DNA from: Nocardia arthritidis
Lineage (GTDB): Bacteria > Actinomycetota > Actinomycetes > Mycobacteriales > Mycobacteriaceae
Direction: 5' to 3'
NCBI RefSeq assembly: GCF_011801145.1
Contig: NZ_CP046172.1
Location: 7,626,001-7,690,000, forward strand
DNA: 64,000 nucleotides
The notes under the pieces are model-generated. The model did not search any database and was not told the origin of the DNA. It worked only from the letters and a program-made list of their open reading frames with translations. This document shows, one piece after another, positions 62,376 through 64,000 of the stretch (position 1 is its first letter; every line of letters starts with the position of its first letter). The translations under genes were made by a program, and so were the position numbers.

Positions 62376-63575
62376 ATGACTGATCTTCGAGAACGCGTCG
62401 ATGCCCCACCGGTGCCCGGGCATTCGATCCGGCGCGGATGGTTGGGCGTCGGCACGCTCGCCGTCGGCACGTTCACGGTGGTGACCTCCGAGATGCTGCC
62501 GGTCGGCCTGCTCACGCCGATGCGCCACGACCTGAATATCAGCGAGGGCACCGCGGGTCTGGCGATGACCGAAACCGGGCTCGTCGCAGCCATTTCCGCG
62601 CCGCTGCTCACCGCGGCGCTCAGCCGGTTCGACCGGCGCTGGGTGATGACGGGGCTCATGGCGGTGCTGATACTCGGCAACGTGACGGCCGCGGCGGCGC
62701 CGAACTTCGGCGTGCTCACCGTCGGCCGGGTGCTCGTCGGCCTCGGGATGGGCGGCGTGTGGTCGCTCGCGGCGGGGCTCGCGGCCCGCCTGGTGCCCGA
62801 AAACCGCACGGCCACTGCGGTTTCCGTGGTGTTCAGCGGGATCGCGATCGCCTCGGTGCTCGGCATTCCGGCGGGTGCGTACCTCGGCGCGGTCGCGGGC
62901 TGGCGGGCCGCGTTCCTCGTGACGGCCGGGCTGGCCGTCGTGCTGCTGGTCGCGATGCCCGCTGTCCTGCCGCCGCTGCGGGCGCAGGGCGATGTCGCGC
63001 TGCGCGGCGTCTTCGGATTGGCCGGAAATCCGGCGCTGCGCACCGGACTGCTCATCGTCGCATTCCTGGTGGCCGGGCATTTCGCCGCCTACACCTATGT
63101 GCGACCGGTGCTGGAGGACGTCACCGGCGCCGACGCCGGCCTGATCGGATCGCTGCTGCTGGTATACGGAATCGCCGGAATCGCAGGCAATTTCGTCGCC
63201 GGACCACGCGCGTCCCGGCGGCCGCGGGCGACACTGCTGGCGATCAGCGGGGTGCTCGGCGTCGCGGTATTGCTGCTGCCGATGCTGGGCGGTACGGCAC
63301 TGATCGCCGGGGTGTTCATCGTGATCTGGGGTATCGCGTACGGCGGTGTGTCGGTGAGCACGCTCACGTGGGCGATGTTGTCCGAACCCGGCGCCCGCGA
63401 CGGCGCGGCCTCGCTGCTCACCGCCGTCTTCAACTTCGCCATCGCCGCGGGCGCGCTGCTGGGCGGGCTGGCGGCGAACGGTCTCGGCAGCAGCGCCGCC
63501 ATGTGGCTGGGCGGCGCGCTGGCCATCGCCGCCGTCCTCACCACGGCATTCGGGACCGCACCGGCGCGAAATTGA
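62376..63575 (+). CDS. MFS transporter (DHA1-like, AraJ/YdhP type)
   Basis: 399-residue 12-helix transporter. Conserved features: EMLPVGLLTPMRHDLNISEG in TM1/loop, the DHA1 A-motif-like LSRFDRRWVMTGLMAVL, and VLGIPAGAYLGAVAGWRAAF after TM5. It resembles sugar-efflux (SotB/AraJ) or arabinose-exporter-like proteins; substrate unknown. ATG at 62376 is used because the charged head then leads to TM1, although GGAG is only 3 bp away. It is divergent from the LysR gene. Confidence 0.9.
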   Translation: MTDLRERVDAPPVPGHSIRRGWLGVGTLAVGTFTVVTSEMLPVGLLTPMRHDLNISEGTAGLAMTETGLVAAISAPLLTAALSRFDRRWVMTGLMAVLILGNVTAAAAPNFGVLTVGRVLVGLGMGGVWSLAAGLAARLVPENRTATAVSVVFSGIAIASVLGIPAGAYLGAVAGWRAAFLVTAGLAVVLLVAMPAVLPPLRAQGDVALRGVFGLAGNPALRTGLLIVAFLVAGHFAAYTYVRPVLEDVTGADAGLIGSLLLVYGIAGIAGNFVAGPRASRRPRATLLAISGVLGVAVLLLPMLGGTALIAGVFIVIWGIAYGGVSVSTLTWAMLSEPGARDGAASLLTAVFNFAIAAGALLGGLAANGLGSSAAMWLGGALAIAAVLTTAFGTAPARN

Positions 63576-63612
63576 GCTGCGCCGCCGCCGATGCGGCCAT
63601 AGCATCGCCGTC

Positions 63613-64000
63613 ATGTCTCTGCGCGCGATTCCCGCCTCGATGGACCCGGCCGTCGTCGGGTCCATCGACGACGAGCTGGACCGGATCGCGGCCGAGCATC
63701 GGGTATCGATTCCGCTTGCCATCGAAAGTGGAAGCCGCGCTTGGGGTTTCCCGTCACCGGATTCGGATTACGACTGCCGGTTCGTCTACGTGGCGAGCCT
63801 GGACACGTACCTGTCGCCGTGGCGGACGCGCGATGTCATCGAGACGCCGCTGATCGGGCTGCTCGACGTCGGCGGGTGGGATCTGGCGAAGGCGCTGCGG
63901 CTGCTGGTGCAGGGCAATGCGGTGATCATCGAATGGCTGATGTCGCCGATCGTGTACCGCGGCGATCCCCGCTTCCGCGACGAGCTGCGGGCGCTGGCCG
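63613..64000 (+). CDS. Predicted nucleotidyltransferase (RlaP/YcgL type), cut by window edge
   Basis: 129 codons seen, continuing past the window. The N-terminal half carries the nucleotidyltransferase motif ESGSRAWGFPSPDSDYDCRF (about 40-59), matching the GSRA-G-...-D-Y-D pattern with two Asp metal ligands of the RlaP/PF10127 family, followed by WLMSPIVYR. Such proteins are thought to adenylate or nucleotidylate a protein or RNA target. ATG at 63613 is 37 bp after the MFS stop. Confidence 0.85.
   Translation, partial: MSLRAIPASMDPAVVGSIDDELDRIAAEHRVSIPLAIESGSRAWGFPSPDSDYDCRFVYVASLDTYLSPWRTRDVIETPLIGLLDVGGWDLAKALRLLVQGNAVIIEWLMSPIVYRGDPRFRDELRALA

Overview
The window is high-GC actinobacterial chromosome, most likely from a mycolic-acid-containing member of the Corynebacteriales such as Nocardia. 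This is inferred from gene content and order, not from a database search. The markers are a DivIVA-like SepIVA gene, a HupB histone-like protein with a long Lys/Ala tail, the F420 gene fbiD, a Nudix/histidine-phosphatase MutT1 fusion, RamB, and an IclR-family LtbR divergent from leuCD. From memory, core gene order follows M. tuberculosis Rv2924c-Rv2996c: mutM-rnc-rpmF-DUF177-sepIVA, then coaD-rsmD-pyc, recG-DhaL protein, ung-thiL, ddl-gpsA, fbiD-ppk-mutT1, hupB-leuD-leuC/ltbR, gltX-FAH/MFS, leuB, serA. No phage, insertion sequence or CRISPR array was seen.

Layout. 1-3.1 kb: a leftward ribosome/RNA/DNA-repair operon (sepIVA, DUF177, rpmF, rnc, mutM, the last cut by the window edge). 3.1-5.8 kb: accessory genes (GtrA-like; an XRE-cupin regulator divergent from a metallo-beta-lactamase-fold hydrolase; a small secreted protein) where M. 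tuberculosis carries its PDIM/PGL lipid locus. 5.9-10.5 kb: coaD and the overlapping rsmD-pyc pair. 10.6-12.5 kb: a glycosyltransferase and a polysaccharide deacetylase. 12.5-15.3 kb: a cobalamin riboswitch controlling B12-independent methionine synthase metE. 15.3-28.5 kb: an accessory block with a Ser/Thr kinase, a large LuxR-type ATPase regulator, VOC/DUF1801/DoxX genes, secreted proteins including a cutinase-like hydrolase, RamB and an ECF41-like sigma factor.

28.6-49.3 kb is mostly core: recG, DhaL protein, rpmB, ung, thiL, ddl, gpsA, fbiD, ppk, mutT1, hupB, leuDC, ltbR. It is interrupted by a GNAT, an enoyl-CoA hydratase, a 41-bp tandem repeat and a frameshifted alpha/beta hydrolase. 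49.3-51.6 kb holds a G-quadruplex-prone, hairpin-rich gap, tRNA-Glu, tRNA-Gln and gltX. 51.7-58.3 kb holds an FAH-family enzyme divergent from an MFS transporter, a TetR/monooxygenase pair with twin operators, leuB and serA. 58.4-64 kb holds a second TetR linked by matching operators to a dehydrogenase/hydrolase fusion protein, a 38-residue peptide gene, a LysR/MFS divergent pair and a truncated nucleotidyltransferase.

How genes work together. Leucine synthesis is spread over leuDC (with ltbR) and leuB. Methionine and serine synthesis are represented by metE and serA. gltX sits beside the two tRNAs that a non-discriminating GluRS would charge. The accessory parts are dominated by small regulator/target pairs, each with visible palindromic operators. 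Several genes appear leaderless (TANNNT box 6-8 nt before the start codon). Two genes (thiL and a VOC protein) lack a standard start codon where the protein should begin.
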